Shown piece after piece: positions 29,874 through 39,258 of a stretch of DNA of 64,000 nt. The notes under the pieces are model-generated. The model ran no database searches. It was not told the origin of the DNA and saw nothing but the letters and a program-made list of their open reading frames with translations. How positions within the stretch are numbered: position 1 is the first letter of the stretch; every line of letters begins with the position of its first letter. The DNA is from Ornithinibacillus caprae (GTDB lineage Bacteria > Bacillota > Bacilli > Bacillales > Amphibacillaceae), in assembly GCF_009728145.1 (NCBI RefSeq), contig NZ_WOCA01000004.1, positions 1 to 64,000 of the forward strand, given 5' to 3'. The translations under genes and the position numbers were made by a program.

Positions 29874-30827
29874 TTAATCGAATAAAATACTTACAGACTG
29901 TTCCTCATGAACACGGATAATCGCTTCCCCAATAAGTGGAGCTACAGATAGTTCGGTCACTTTATCAATCTTCTTCTCAGCAGGTAAAGGTATGGAATTA
30001 GTAATCACTAATTCTTTTATTTGAGAGTTCTCAATACGCTCCATAGCTGGTCCTGATAATACTGGATGCGTACAACATGCATAAACCTCTTTTGCTCCAT
30101 TTTCAATTAACGCATTAGCTGCAAGGGTAATGGTTCCAGCAGTATCAATAATATCGTCAATAAGTATTGCAGTTTTTCCTTCGATATTACCTACAATATT
30201 CATGACTTCTGCAACATTTGGACGTGGACGTCGTTTATCAATAATACCTATAGGTGCTTTTAATCGATCTGCCATTTTACGTGTTCTAGTAACCCCACCA
30301 TGGTCAGGTGATACAATGATTAGATCGTCAATGTTTTTCGCTTCAAAGTAATCCGATAAAATTGGAACACCTTGCAAGTGGTCGATAGGTATATCAAAGA
30401 ACCCTTGAATCTGAGGAGCATGAAGGTCAAGTGTAATTACTCGATCTGCTCCGGCTGTTTCAACTAAGTTTGCTACTAATTTTGCAGTGATTGGTTCTCT
30501 TGCACGAGATTTACGATCCTGTCTTGCATATCCGTAATACGGCATAACAATATTAATTGATCGAGCTGATGCACGTTTTAACGCGTCGATCATAATCAAC
30601 AGTTCCATAATATGTCGATTCACTGGTGTACTTGTAGACTGAACGACATAAACATCACAGCCACGCACACTTTCTTCTAGGTTAATTTGAATTTCACCGT
30701 CACTAAATGAAGATACCGTGCACTTACCTAAAGTTGTACCAATATGTTCTGCTATTTCTCCTGCTAATTTACGATTTGAGTTTAACGTAAATACCTTCAA
30801 AGAACTGTCTTTGTAAGTAGATGCCAT
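29874..30827 (-). CDS. prs: ribose-phosphate pyrophosphokinase
   Basis: Makes PRPP for purine, pyrimidine, histidine and NAD synthesis. Visible motifs: the flexible catalytic region [31 protein letters not shown] and the PRPP loop [12 protein letters not shown]. 317 aa. It starts 16 bp after glmU and is read with it, as in B. subtilis. Confidence 0.97.
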   Translation of the reverse strand: MASTYKDSSLKVFTLNSNRKLAGEIAEHIGTTLGKCTVSSFSDGEIQINLEESVRGCDVYVVQSTSTPVNRHIMELLIMIDALKRASARSINIVMPYYGYARQDRKSRAREPITAKLVANLVETAGADRVITLDLHAPQIQGFFDIPIDHLQGVPILSDYFEAKNIDDLIIVSPDHGGVTRTRKMADRLKAPIGIIDKRRPRPNVAEVMNIVGNIEGKTAILIDDIIDTAGTITLAANALIENGAKEVYACCTHPVLSGPAMERIENSQIKELVITNSIPLPAEKKIDKVTELSVAPLIGEAIIRVHEEQSVSILFD

Positions 30828-30843
30828 GGAATTTTACCCTCCG

Positions 30844-32223
30844 TTAATCTTTTTTCCTATTTTTGATTCTAGCTGCATAGCCTTCTTTATTCGTTTGTTT
30901 TGCTCGTGCGATTGATAATGATTCACCCGGTACATTTTTGGTAATGGTAGATCCTGCAGCAACATAGGAACCTTTACCAATTGTAACAGGTGCAATGAGG
31001 TTTGAGTTACAGCCAATGAATGCATCATCCTCAATCGTCGTTAAATATTTATTTTTTCCATCATAGTTCACTGTTATTGTACCACATCCGACATTAACAT
31101 TGCTTCCAACTTGTGCATCTCCAATATAACTTAAATGAGATACCTTACTCTTATCACCTAATGTAGACTTTTTAATCTCGACAAAATTACCAATTTTTGC
31201 CTCGTTGCCTATATTAGCTTCTGGTCGAATATGAGCGAATGGTCCAATTTTCACTCGGTCACCGATCTTGGAATCTGTTGCTACACTTTGCTTGATAACA
31301 GTAGCTTCGCCTACCTCGCAATTCGCAATTTCCGTATTCGGTCCAATTTCTGCATCAGTCTTAATAATCGATTTCCCAGTAATAACTGAACCAGGATGGA
31401 TTACAACATCTTGTTCAATAACAACATCAGGATGAATATACGTATGATCTGGGTCAATAATGGTTACCCCATTACGCATATGATCCTCATTTATTCTTCG
31501 TTTCATCGTTTTCTCAGCTTGTGCTAAAGCTACTCGGTCATTAACACCTAATGTTTCTTCAAATTTAGGTGTTACATACGCTCCAACCTTAGCAGATTTG
31601 TTTTTTAATATTTCTATTATATCCGTTAAGTAGTACTCACCTTGTGCATTATCGTTTGAAACTTCTTGTAACGCCTCAAATAAGGCTTTGTTATCAAAAC
31701 AATATGTACCAGTGTTTATTTCAGCTACACGGAGTTCATTCTCATTGGCATCTTTATGTTCTACGATTCGTTCTACTTCATTATTTTCATTACGGATAAC
31801 TCGACCATAACCAGTAGGATCTGGAGCCTTAGCGGTTAATATAGTTGCTTTTGATTTATTTTTTTCATGATGCTCAAACAAGTCCAAATATGTTTGATCT
31901 GTTATTAGTGGAGTATCTCCACATACAACAATAGTAGTACCTTCTTTGTCTTTTAGTAATTGTTCAGCCTGAATAACTGCATGCCCAGTACCTAATTGTT
32001 CCGCTTGAAGTACAAATTGACTTTCTTTTCCCAAATGCTCTTTTACTAAATCGGCACCATGGCCGACAACAGTAACAACCTCATCTAGATTTACGGCTTT
32101 TACTTGATCTAGTACATGCTGTACCATTGGTTTTCCTAGAACAGGATGAAGCACTTTATATAGTTTTGACTTCATTCTCGTACCTTGACCAGCAGCAAGA
32201 ATGATTGCATAACGTTTCGCCAT
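30844..32223 (-). CDS. glmU: bifunctional GlcNAc-1-P uridyltransferase / GlcN-1-P acetyltransferase
   Basis: Makes UDP-GlcNAc for peptidoglycan and teichoic acids. The N-terminal half has the nucleotidyltransferase loop [11 protein letters not shown] and the block [21 protein letters not shown]. From about residue 250 there are hexapeptide repeats of a left-handed beta-helix ([35 protein letters not shown]). 459 aa, complete. A sigma-A promoter and a leader of about 100 nt precede it. Confidence 0.97.
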   Translation of the reverse strand: MAKRYAIILAAGQGTRMKSKLYKVLHPVLGKPMVQHVLDQVKAVNLDEVVTVVGHGADLVKEHLGKESQFVLQAEQLGTGHAVIQAEQLLKDKEGTTIVVCGDTPLITDQTYLDLFEHHEKNKSKATILTAKAPDPTGYGRVIRNENNEVERIVEHKDANENELRVAEINTGTYCFDNKALFEALQEVSNDNAQGEYYLTDIIEILKNKSAKVGAYVTPKFEETLGVNDRVALAQAEKTMKRRINEDHMRNGVTIIDPDHTYIHPDVVIEQDVVIHPGSVITGKSIIKTDAEIGPNTEIANCEVGEATVIKQSVATDSKIGDRVKIGPFAHIRPEANIGNEAKIGNFVEIKKSTLGDKSKVSHLSYIGDAQVGSNVNVGCGTITVNYDGKNKYLTTIEDDAFIGCNSNLIAPVTIGKGSYVAAGSTITKNVPGESLSIARAKQTNKEGYAARIKNRKKD

Positions 32224-32336
32224 GAGGAAACCTCCAATTTTTATTTATCCTGGTGTTTCGTTTAAGGATTTATACCCTTATGGTGTGTACAAACAGCGTT
32301 GATAAAACACTGCACTGTTTCACTTTATCCATTATG

Positions 32337-32365
32337 AATATATCTTAAATAGAGATTCATTTCAA
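32337..32365 (-). promoter_or_regulatory. glmU-prs sigma-A promoter
   Basis: Minus-strand -35 TTGAAA (32360-32365), 17 bp, -10 TATATT (32337-32342). Confidence 0.7.
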
Positions 32366-32412
32366 CAGATACAGAAGGGATGGAGGTATCCAAATACGAA
32401 TTATTTTTTTAT

Positions 32413-32508
32413 TAGAAACCTTAGCATTCAACAAGCCTTTAAGGTGAATGCCTTAGTTGCACTAATGCAGGATAGGAAAGTTTCTACTTTTCTTATTTTC
32501 TTATCTGG
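32413..32508. repeat. two-hairpin repeat, copy 4 (full)
   Basis: TTAGAAACCTTAGCATTCA, loop block GCCTTTA, TGAATGCCTTAGTTGCAC, then ATGCAGGATAGGAAAG and TTTTCTTATCTGG. Stem I arms GCATTCA/TGAATGC differ from other copies but pair perfectly. Between glmU and spoVG. Confidence 0.7.
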
Positions 32509-32513
32509 AAACA

Positions 32514-32550
32514 AAAAAAGAAGGCCAATCCTAGGAGATTAGACCTCTTG
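32514..32550 (-). terminator. spoVG terminator
   Basis: On the minus strand AAGAGGTCTAATC pairs with GATTGGCCTTCTT (12 of 13 positions counting two G-U pairs), followed by a T run. The pairing is better as RNA from this strand than from the other. Confidence 0.75.
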
Positions 32551-32568
32551 ATGTTAAATTTTTCATAA

Positions 32569-32856
32569 TTAGGAAGCTCCAGCTTCCTCATATTCTACTT
32601 CTTCACCTGCTCGGTGATATTCTTCTAATACCGCATCTTGGATCTTTGAACGTGTGTTGGAATTGATTGGATGTGCAATGTCTCTAAACTCACCATCAGG
32701 AGTGCGTTTAGATGGCATAGCGACAAACAATCCATTATTACCGTCAATAACACGGATATCATGGACAACAAATTCCTGATCCAACGTAATAGATGCAATT
32801 GCACGCATTCTGCCCTCTGTATTAACACGGCGTAATCTTACGTCAGTTACTTCCAT
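32569..32856 (-). CDS. spoVG: RNA-binding regulator SpoVG
   Basis: A 95-aa member of the SpoVG family ([40 protein letters not shown]). It affects septation and sporulation timing and binds nucleic acid in several Firmicutes. The acidic tail ([18 protein letters not shown]) is typical. It has the classical sigma-H promoter. In B. subtilis yabJ lies between it and purR; here that place is a 459-bp non-coding gap. Confidence 0.96.
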   Translation of the reverse strand: MEVTDVRLRRVNTEGRMRAIASITLDQEFVVHDIRVIDGNNGLFVAMPSKRTPDGEFRDIAHPINSNTRSKIQDAVLEEYHRAGEEVEYEEAGAS

Positions 32857-32896
32857 GCTGTTTCACCACCTTTGCAAAGTTAACTTAATAAAGATA

Positions 32897-32921
32897 ATTC
32901 TACAAAGATTATTTAAATCCT
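32897..32921 (-). promoter_or_regulatory. sigma-H promoter of spoVG
   Basis: Minus-strand AGGATTT (32915-32921), 14 bp, GAAT (32897-32900), the sigma-H pattern. The upstream 50 bp are very AT-rich, as in the AbrB-bound spoVG region of B. subtilis. Confidence 0.8.
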
Positions 32922-33024
32922 GCTTAAAATTGAAAAAAGTTTAATTATTTACACAAAAAGGTAAAAAAATTTACAAAGAATAACTTATAATTACCGCCCC
33001 CTTGATCAACCCCTAGTTAGAATA

Positions 33025-33170
33025 AAAGCGCAAGCGCCAACGTTGGGCGCAAAGATCAATTATAGTCGGCCATCCTCAGTAGAAGTTAAGGATGTTCGAC
33101 TGGACTGTTACCGTACGGAGAAGAGGGAAGTCTCGCTAGTCTCTATGCGCTGGAAACGGCTGTTCCTGTA
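33025..33170. repeat. GC-rich intergenic element in place of yabJ
   Basis: Opens with AAAAGCGCAAGCGCC and closes near ATGCGCTGG, with higher GC than its flanks and a CATCCT/AGGATG pairing (about 33072-33100). I see no open frame resembling YabJ. It resembles dispersed GCGCAAGCGCC elements I recall from halotolerant Bacillaceae (recollection). The gap 32922-33315 otherwise holds only repeat copy 5 and the purR terminator. Confidence 0.4.
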
Positions 33171-33192
33171 ATAAAAAGATAACACACCAAAA

Positions 33193-33271
33193 TTTTTATA
33201 CTTTCTTATTTCTTTAGAAAACGTGGCATTCACACCATGCCTTTATGGTGTGTGGCCTATCTGCCTAAAAA
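33193..33271. repeat. two-hairpin repeat, copy 5 (rearranged)
   Basis: The 3' part of stem II (ATACTTTCTTATTT) precedes TTAGAAAACGTGGCATTCA, then loop GCCTTTA and ATGGTGTGTGGCC joined directly to TATCTGCCTAAAAA. The left stem II arm between is lost. Stem I pairs ACACCAT/ATGGTGT. Confidence 0.6.
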
Positions 33272-33302
33272 AATAAAATCTTTTTCAATCGAAAAAGATT
33301 TT
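33266..33302 (-). terminator. purR-ispE terminator
   Basis: AAAATCTTTTT (33275-33285) with AAAAAGATTTT (33292-33302), followed on the minus strand by ATTTTTTT. Confidence 0.8.
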
Positions 33303-33315
33303 AGAATAAAAGTAT

Positions 33316-34131
33316 TTAATATGCTGCATAATTACCTGGTAATACTCGAATTTCCTTGCTAACCAAGTCAAAATCTGAAATCTTTACTAAAGAGGTGTAA
33401 TTTTCTACAACTCGATCTTCTTCATCATCATCAGCCTCGGCAAGCACTCCAATTTCTGCTACATTGGCATTGAACTCATCCAGCAAACTAACCATACCAG
33501 TAATGGTTCCTCCAGCTTTCATAAAATCATCAATAATGCATACATTAGCACCTGCACGTAAACTCCGTTTTGGCAGAACCATTGTTTGAATTTTTCTTGA
33601 AGAACCAGAGACATAGTTAATACTTACCGATGATCCTTCCGTTACTTTCGGATCTCTTCTTACAATTACAACCGGAACATCTAAGAACGAAGCTACTGCA
33701 TATGCTAGCGGAATTCCTTTTGTAGCTACTGTCATTACTACATCAATATCCGTATTGGAAAATTTTGAAGCAAATACTCTACCAATTTCTCTAACGGTTT
33801 TAGGCTCCCCTAATACATCACTCATATAAAGATATCCACCTGGAAGTATACGTGTTGGATCTTCCAAACGCTTGCATAGTTTTTCAATAAAATTAATCCC
33901 ATTATCATAAGTTGATTCTGGGATAAACATTACCCCACCAGCAGATCCTGATGTTCTTTTCAGATATCCGAGACCTTCTTCCCGGAACATATGATCAACA
34001 ATATCTAGATCTTCACTCATCGATGCTTTTGCAGCATTATATTTTTCAGAAAAATATGGAAGGTTTCGATGCTGCCTAGGATTTTCTAGAAAAAAGTTTG
34101 TTAGTGATACTAACCGATTACTTCTTTTCAT
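33316..34131 (-). CDS. purR: purine operon repressor PurR
   Basis: Represses purine genes; PRPP is the inducer. The N-terminal winged helix (RSNRLVSLTNFFLENPRQHR) is joined to a phosphoribosyltransferase fold with the PRPP motif VCIIDDFMKAGGTI (about residues 200-213). 271 aa. It follows ispE by 66 bp as in B. subtilis. yabJ, which normally comes next, is absent. Confidence 0.95.
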   Translation of the reverse strand: MKRSNRLVSLTNFFLENPRQHRNLPYFSEKYNAAKASMSEDLDIVDHMFREEGLGYLKRTSGSAGGVMFIPESTYDNGINFIEKLCKRLEDPTRILPGGYLYMSDVLGEPKTVREIGRVFASKFSNTDIDVVMTVATKGIPLAYAVASFLDVPVVIVRRDPKVTEGSSVSINYVSGSSRKIQTMVLPKRSLRAGANVCIIDDFMKAGGTITGMVSLLDEFNANVAEIGVLAEADDDEEDRVVENYTSLVKISDFDLVSKEIRVLPGNYAAY

Positions 34132-34197
34132 TCATTACACCTCAAAAGCCGAATATTTTCCTTTTAATATACCATCAATATACGCCTTTAGCAAGAT

Positions 34198-35049
34198 TCA
34201 TCCAATAATCCGCACAATGTGAACATCATGACAAAAACCTTTCATGCTATTATAAATGCGTTGAGCTTTATTATGATGCTTCACTAATCCATAAACAGTT
34301 GGACCACTGCCACTCATAAGGACACCTTCTGCACCTGCATTAATCATTTTTTCTTTAATTCTCTTTACCTCCGGATATAAGGACATCGTAATGCATTCCA
34401 GAGAATTCCCTATATGTTTGCATATATGTTGAAAATCTCCTTCATAGAGGCCTTTTATAATTTCATTAGTGTTAGGATGTGATATTGCATCTACATTCAC
34501 TCGTTGTAGAATAGATTTTGTAGAAACCCCTATATTAGGCTTGGCCAAAATAACCCAACAAGAGGGTGGTGCTGGAAGTCGTTTTAGTATTTCCCCCTTC
34601 CCTCTAGCAATTGCAGTTTTTCCTAAAATACAAAATGGTACATCTGCATCGATCTTCAAACCCAACAATGCTAATTCTTCTAGGGGAACTCCAACATCCC
34701 ATAGTTTATTTAAGCCACGTAGTACAGCAGCAGCGTTACTACTTCCCCCACCCAATCCAGCAGAAACTGGGATATTTTTTTCAATTTTTATATGAACTCC
34801 TTTTTTAATACCGTATTCCTTTTTAAATATTTTCGCTGCTTTATAAGCTAAATTTCGCTCATCATTTGGTACATATCTACTCCATAACGATACTTCTATC
34901 CGGTCCTCGTTTAAACTATTCAACTCTACTCGATCGGCTAAATCAATAGTTGCCATAATCATTTCCACTTCATGAAAACCATCCATTCGTTTTCCAATTA
35001 CATCAAGTGATAAATTTATTTTAGCCGGAGCTTTCTCAAAAAGAGCCAT
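34198..35049 (-). CDS. ispE: 4-diphosphocytidyl-2-C-methyl-D-erythritol kinase
   Basis: GHMP kinase of the non-mevalonate isoprenoid pathway. Motifs: [13 protein letters not shown] at the N-terminus, [20 protein letters not shown] (GHMP ATP loop, about residue 95) and [15 protein letters not shown] three codons upstream (35058) is also possible; the ATG at 35049 is better placed after AGGTGA. 283 aa. Confidence 0.95.
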   Translation of the reverse strand: MALFEKAPAKINLSLDVIGKRMDGFHEVEMIMATIDLADRVELNSLNEDRIEVSLWSRYVPNDERNLAYKAAKIFKKEYGIKKGVHIKIEKNIPVSAGLGGGSSNAAAVLRGLNKLWDVGVPLEELALLGLKIDADVPFCILGKTAIARGKGEILKRLPAPPSCWVILAKPNIGVSTKSILQRVNVDAISHPNTNEIIKGLYEGDFQHICKHIGNSLECITMSLYPEVKRIKEKMINAGAEGVLMSGSGPTVYGLVKHHNKAQRIYNSMKGFCHDVHIVRIIG

Positions 35050-35164
35050 ATCCGTCACCTACTTTATTCGTTCGCGCATTAGTAAAAACGTCTTTCAACT
35101 GCGTTTTACATTATGTAAAGAAATTGTATCATAATAAAAAACTCCAAGCGACTACTATGTGAAA

Positions 35165-35245
35165 TTAGGTAAGTTGACATCCTCACCCACCTAAACACTG
35201 TCGCGTTTTGAGGAAGGAGTCTTCTCGCCCAAGTTCGATAATAAA
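35165..35245 (+). mobile_element. possible right-end remnant of an IS200/IS605-type element
   Basis: GACATCCTCACCCACCTAAA, then TGTCGCGTTTTGAGG and GGAGTCTTCTCG resemble the hairpin right end of tnpB-bearing insertion elements, but no transposase frame is left. The 270-bp gap 35050-35323 shows nothing else. Resemblance is from memory of the family, so this is tentative. Confidence 0.3.
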
Positions 35246-35305
35246 AGAGGATCCGCTCGCTCCCCTACGAACCCTCATTTTACGCATGATCACTATGCAA
35301 AAAGA

Positions 35306-35340
35306 AAAACGGCAAATCCCGTTTTAGGATCTGCCGTTTT
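35306..35340 (-). terminator. sspF terminator overlapping its stop codon
   Basis: AAAACGGCAAATCC (35307-35320) with GGATCTGCCGTTTT (35327-35340), one mismatch, followed on the minus strand by TTTTTCTTTTT. The 3' end of the sspF frame forms one arm and the stop is in the loop. Confidence 0.8.
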
Positions 35341-35503
35341 GCATATTTTGCTCGGCTATTTCAATTGCTCGTTTAACCATGTTCCCGGCATCCCTTGCCT
35401 TAATGCCGCCCCAACCATCTCGTTGTACCGTGTCGTAAAAGCCTAACTCCTTTGCAATTTCTTCTTTCAATTGGTCGGACATAATACCTCCACGTCTCGC
35501 CAT
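35324..35503 (-). CDS. sspF: small acid-soluble spore protein SspF-like
   Basis: A 59-aa frame translated from the sequence: [20 protein letters not shown] at the start, then [26 protein letters not shown] and a short polar tail. The [12 protein letters not shown] segment is the alpha/beta SASP DNA-binding pattern. These proteins coat forespore DNA in an A-like form and protect it. The AAAGGGG site lies 10 nt upstream. A possible sigma-G promoter (GTAAT 35602-35606, 17 bp, CATATTA 35578-35584) precedes it. Position between veg and ispE is that of sspF in B. subtilis. Confidence 0.92.
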   Translation of the reverse strand: MARRGGIMSDQLKEEIAKELGFYDTVQRDGWGGIKARDAGNMVKRAIEIAEQNMQNGRS

Positions 35504-35610
35504 GAAAGAACAACCCCTTTCTGTTAAAACTTCTTACGACATCTATAGTTTGTACATTTGTTTGAAACAAAACCTAGTAATATGTATACATAAAAGGAAA
35601 TATTACGTAA

Positions 35611-35967
35611 TTAACTAAATTTATACTGTTTAAGTAGTCCCTCTAATTTTAATGCTAATCCTATATTGCCTTCTACTTTAAGTTTCCCCGTCATAAACGC
35701 AGTAGTACTATTCAAGTCGCCTAATAAGAATTTTCTAAAGTTTTTTTCTTTCATTTTTAGCGTACAGTTTGCTTCATTTTGATGATGGTCAAAAATGTGT
35801 ACATTTCCGTCTTCAAAAACAAGCTGCCACATATTGTGATCATCATGATCTATAAGCTGAAATCCATAAGTAGCAGTCAAATCCTGATAGGGTTCTCCAT
35901 TTTCATGTAACTTACTTTCAATGATCCTCCAAATATCTGTTATCTTCGCTTCTTCAATCATGCTCAT
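35611..35967 (-). CDS. SCP2-type sterol-carrier domain protein
   Basis: 118 aa. The central and C-terminal part (WQLVFEDGNVHIFDHHQNE, ANCTLKMKEKNFRKFLLGD, FMTGKLKVEGNIGLALKLE) follows the SCP2 fold pattern, a hydrophobic-ligand binding domain. Start supported by GGGAGA 7 nt upstream. It stands between veg and sspF, where B. subtilis has no gene. No partner enzyme is adjacent; the ligand cannot be told from sequence. Confidence 0.8.
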   Translation of the reverse strand: MSMIEEAKITDIWRIIESKLHENGEPYQDLTATYGFQLIDHDDHNMWQLVFEDGNVHIFDHHQNEANCTLKMKEKNFRKFLLGDLNSTTAFMTGKLKVEGNIGLALKLEGLLKQYKFS

Positions 35968-36042
35968 TTCTCATTCTCCCTTGAAATAATTATAATTATC
36001 AAATAATTTTATATAAAAAACAAGAACAGTAAACACTTTCGT

Positions 36043-36309
36043 TCACTGTTCCAATAACATTGCTTTAGTACGTTCATCTAGGAAGCTTAGTTCTACTGTT
36101 TCAGTTAATACGTCTGCATAGCTGTAGGAAACACGTTCGAAAGCATTTTCTTCTTGGTCTAATTCAACAATGAAAACAGAAGGATATGTTTCTGCTAAAA
36201 TTCCCGATCGCTCAATAGTTTTCCTTCTACCGCCATTGGCTTTCAAAGTTAGACGTTTTCCGACTTGACCCTCAAGACCTTGCTTAATTTCGATTAATGT
36301 TTTAGCCAA
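36043..36309 (-). CDS. veg: Veg protein
   Basis: Highly conserved small protein ([34 protein letters not shown]) that in B. subtilis promotes biofilm gene expression by opposing SinR. The frame opens at 36324, but the AGGTGG site fits a TTG start at 36309 and gives a family-like N-terminus ([12 protein letters not shown]), 88 aa. Two strong sigma-A promoters drive it. Confidence 0.93.
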   Translation of the reverse strand: MAKTLIEIKQGLEGQVGKRLTLKANGGRRKTIERSGILAETYPSVFIVELDQEENAFERVSYSYADVLTETVELSFLDERTKAMLLEQ

Positions 36310-36333
36310 TACACTCCACCTCACTGTAATTAC

Positions 36334-36362
36334 ATCATAACATAAGCTTGTTTTAAAGTCAA
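36334..36362 (-). promoter_or_regulatory. veg promoter, proximal
   Basis: Minus-strand TTGACT (36357-36362), 17 bp, TATGAT (36334-36339). Confidence 0.75.
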
Positions 36363-36374
36363 ATAAAATCTTAT

Positions 36375-36404
36375 ATTATAACAAGATATGTTTTTTACTG
36401 TCAA
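36375..36404 (-). promoter_or_regulatory. veg promoter, distal
   Basis: Minus-strand perfect TTGACA (36399-36404), 18 bp, perfect TATAAT (36375-36380). Between 36405 and 36568 I see no other feature. Confidence 0.85.
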
Positions 36405-36568
36405 CAACTAAATTCAGCTATTGATATTATTATTTCAAAATGTTAACAAATTATGTATGTTTTTTAATGTATATTTCCTTTTTCCATCAGATAACTCGTC
36501 TTTTACAAAGGCAGAGCATCGGGATTTATTGTGTTGGTCAAAAAATTTTATATTTCTCTACACCAAAT

Positions 36569-36605
36569 TAGCTAGCTTTTTTGGTAATAACCAAAAAGCT
36601 AGCTA
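36569..36605 (-). terminator. yabG terminator-like hairpin
   Basis: TAGCTAGCTTTTTTGGT (36569-36585) with ACCAAAAAGCTAGCTA (36590-36605), a 16-bp stem with one bulge that includes the yabG stop codon. No proper T run follows, so termination strength is uncertain. Confidence 0.6.
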
Positions 36606-37486
36606 TTCTCGGTCTGCTCCTGTTCATCTTGATCTTCTTCTAAATATGGCATACCCGTGCGCAAAAGTCCCCTTGTTTCGACACCACCCATTCCTTTTTC
36701 TCCAGTTAATGTATTACGTAACGCATCCCAAACAGTCACTTTTTCCATAAAAGGAGTATATGCTATTTTGGCAGCTATATAGACTGGGTCTAAGGCATGA
36801 ATATTAATTCTTAGTGGAGAGCTAGCAAAATTTGCTCCTGCCCGTATAAGCGATTCAAAATGAGATTGACAAGCACCTGCAAAAATCACTAATTCATCTA
36901 AATTAGGAACAATCTTTCTTGCTTCTCGTACTGTTTCAGCAAAAAACTTAGAATGACGATATGCACGAAGATCATTCTTTCTTCCTTTATTTTTCGAAAA
37001 AGCATCATGTCCAGTAATTACAATAATATTGGGTTGTATTTTCCGTATTAAGTCACCAATTTCATATGGCATTTCTTTTTCATTGATATGAACACCATGG
37101 ACCTGTAGCCCTAGTCGTTGATATAATGCAATACACTTTCGTAAGTACATTTGATCCCCATCTAAATGTAAAACTCTAGCAGGTAATTGAAAATACTCAG
37201 CATATTGATATCCATCTGTTGATTGGTACTCTCTCTTTTCTTTCATTAATTGATAATCTTGTCGAAATAGGCGGAAAGAAAATTCTTCTTGCTCTTTCTC
37301 CTTTATCCGCCTTTTTTGTAAATCCCGACCTTCTACACGATTTAAATCATCTAGAGGGGAATCAGCCTCTAAACGAAGATCTTCTCCATGTAATATCGCT
37401 TTATCATTCGTTAAGGAAACAATCCGAAATAATAGATCATGATTATATGATTTTCTTGTTACTAAGTCTCCTATAGCTAAAGACAC
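36599..37486 (-). CDS. yabG: sporulation-specific protease YabG
   Basis: Peptidase of the YabG (U57) family that processes spore coat proteins late in sporulation. The likely active-site residues are the His in ITGHDAF and the Cys in FAGACQSHFE. The N-terminus VSLAIGDLVTRKSYNHDLLF has the SH3-like start of the family. The frame reaches 37501, but GGGTGG 6 nt before the GTG at 37486 fits better; 295 aa. A sigma-K promoter lies upstream. Confidence 0.93.
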   Translation of the reverse strand: MSLAIGDLVTRKSYNHDLLFRIVSLTNDKAILHGEDLRLEADSPLDDLNRVEGRDLQKRRIKEKEQEEFSFRLFRQDYQLMKEKREYQSTDGYQYAEYFQLPARVLHLDGDQMYLRKCIALYQRLGLQVHGVHINEKEMPYEIGDLIRKIQPNIIVITGHDAFSKNKGRKNDLRAYRHSKFFAETVREARKIVPNLDELVIFAGACQSHFESLIRAGANFASSPLRINIHALDPVYIAAKIAYTPFMEKVTVWDALRNTLTGEKGMGGVETRGLLRTGMPYLEEDQDEQEQTENS

Positions 37487-37534
37487 ATTTATCCACCCCA
37501 CGGCCTTCTTTAAATTGAAAGCTTATTACTTCTA

Positions 37535-37563
37535 TAGACTATGTGGGTTCATCTGTTCCTGTG
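37535..37563 (-). promoter_or_regulatory. sigma-K promoter of yabG
   Basis: Minus-strand CACA (37560-37563), 16 bp, CATAGTCTA (37535-37543), matching the sigma-K -10 pattern CATAnnnTA exactly. B. subtilis yabG is sigma-K dependent. Confidence 0.7.
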
Positions 37564-37572
37564 CCAATACCC

Positions 37573-37612
37573 AAAAAAATAGGGCTATTACTCATACGAG
37601 CATAGCCCTATT
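37573..37612 (-). terminator. rsmA terminator
   Basis: AATAGGGCTAT (37578-37588) with ATAGCCCTATT (37602-37612), followed on the minus strand by TTTTTTT. Confidence 0.85.
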
Positions 37613-37619
37613 AGAATCT

Positions 37620-39063
<1,444 letters not shown>

Positions 39064-39105
39064 AATTATTTCCTCACTTTGATTTATTCATTTATAGCTC
39101 CAATA

Positions 39106-39213
39106 CACATATACACAGTATGAAGTTATATACTAAAAAAACTTGGCTTTGTTATGGCATTAGTCTTCGTTTCTTTTATGCAGCATAAGAATATATTCTT
39201 TTTTACTAAAAAA
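39106..39213. repeat. two-hairpin repeat, copy 6 (degenerate, nearly tandem)
   Basis: CACATATACACAGTATGAAG and ATATACTAAAAA look like a decayed stem II; they are followed by ACTTGGCTTTGTTATGGC and ATGCAGCATAAG, a second partial copy. Between yabE and rnmV. Confidence 0.5.
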
Positions 39214-39216
39214 TAA

Positions 39217-39246
39217 TGCTCTTACCATTATACATGGCAAGAGCAC
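39217..39246 (-). terminator. yabE terminator
   Basis: TGCTCTT-A-CCAT with ATGG-C-AAGAGCA (39218-39246), followed on the minus strand by TTATTTTTT. Confidence 0.8.
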
Positions 39247-39258
39247 TCATTTCATATT

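Noticed and set aside
36421-36750. Plus-strand frame of 109 codons between veg and yabG
   Set aside because: It lies largely opposite the yabG 3' end, has no ribosome site or family features, and is low-complexity.
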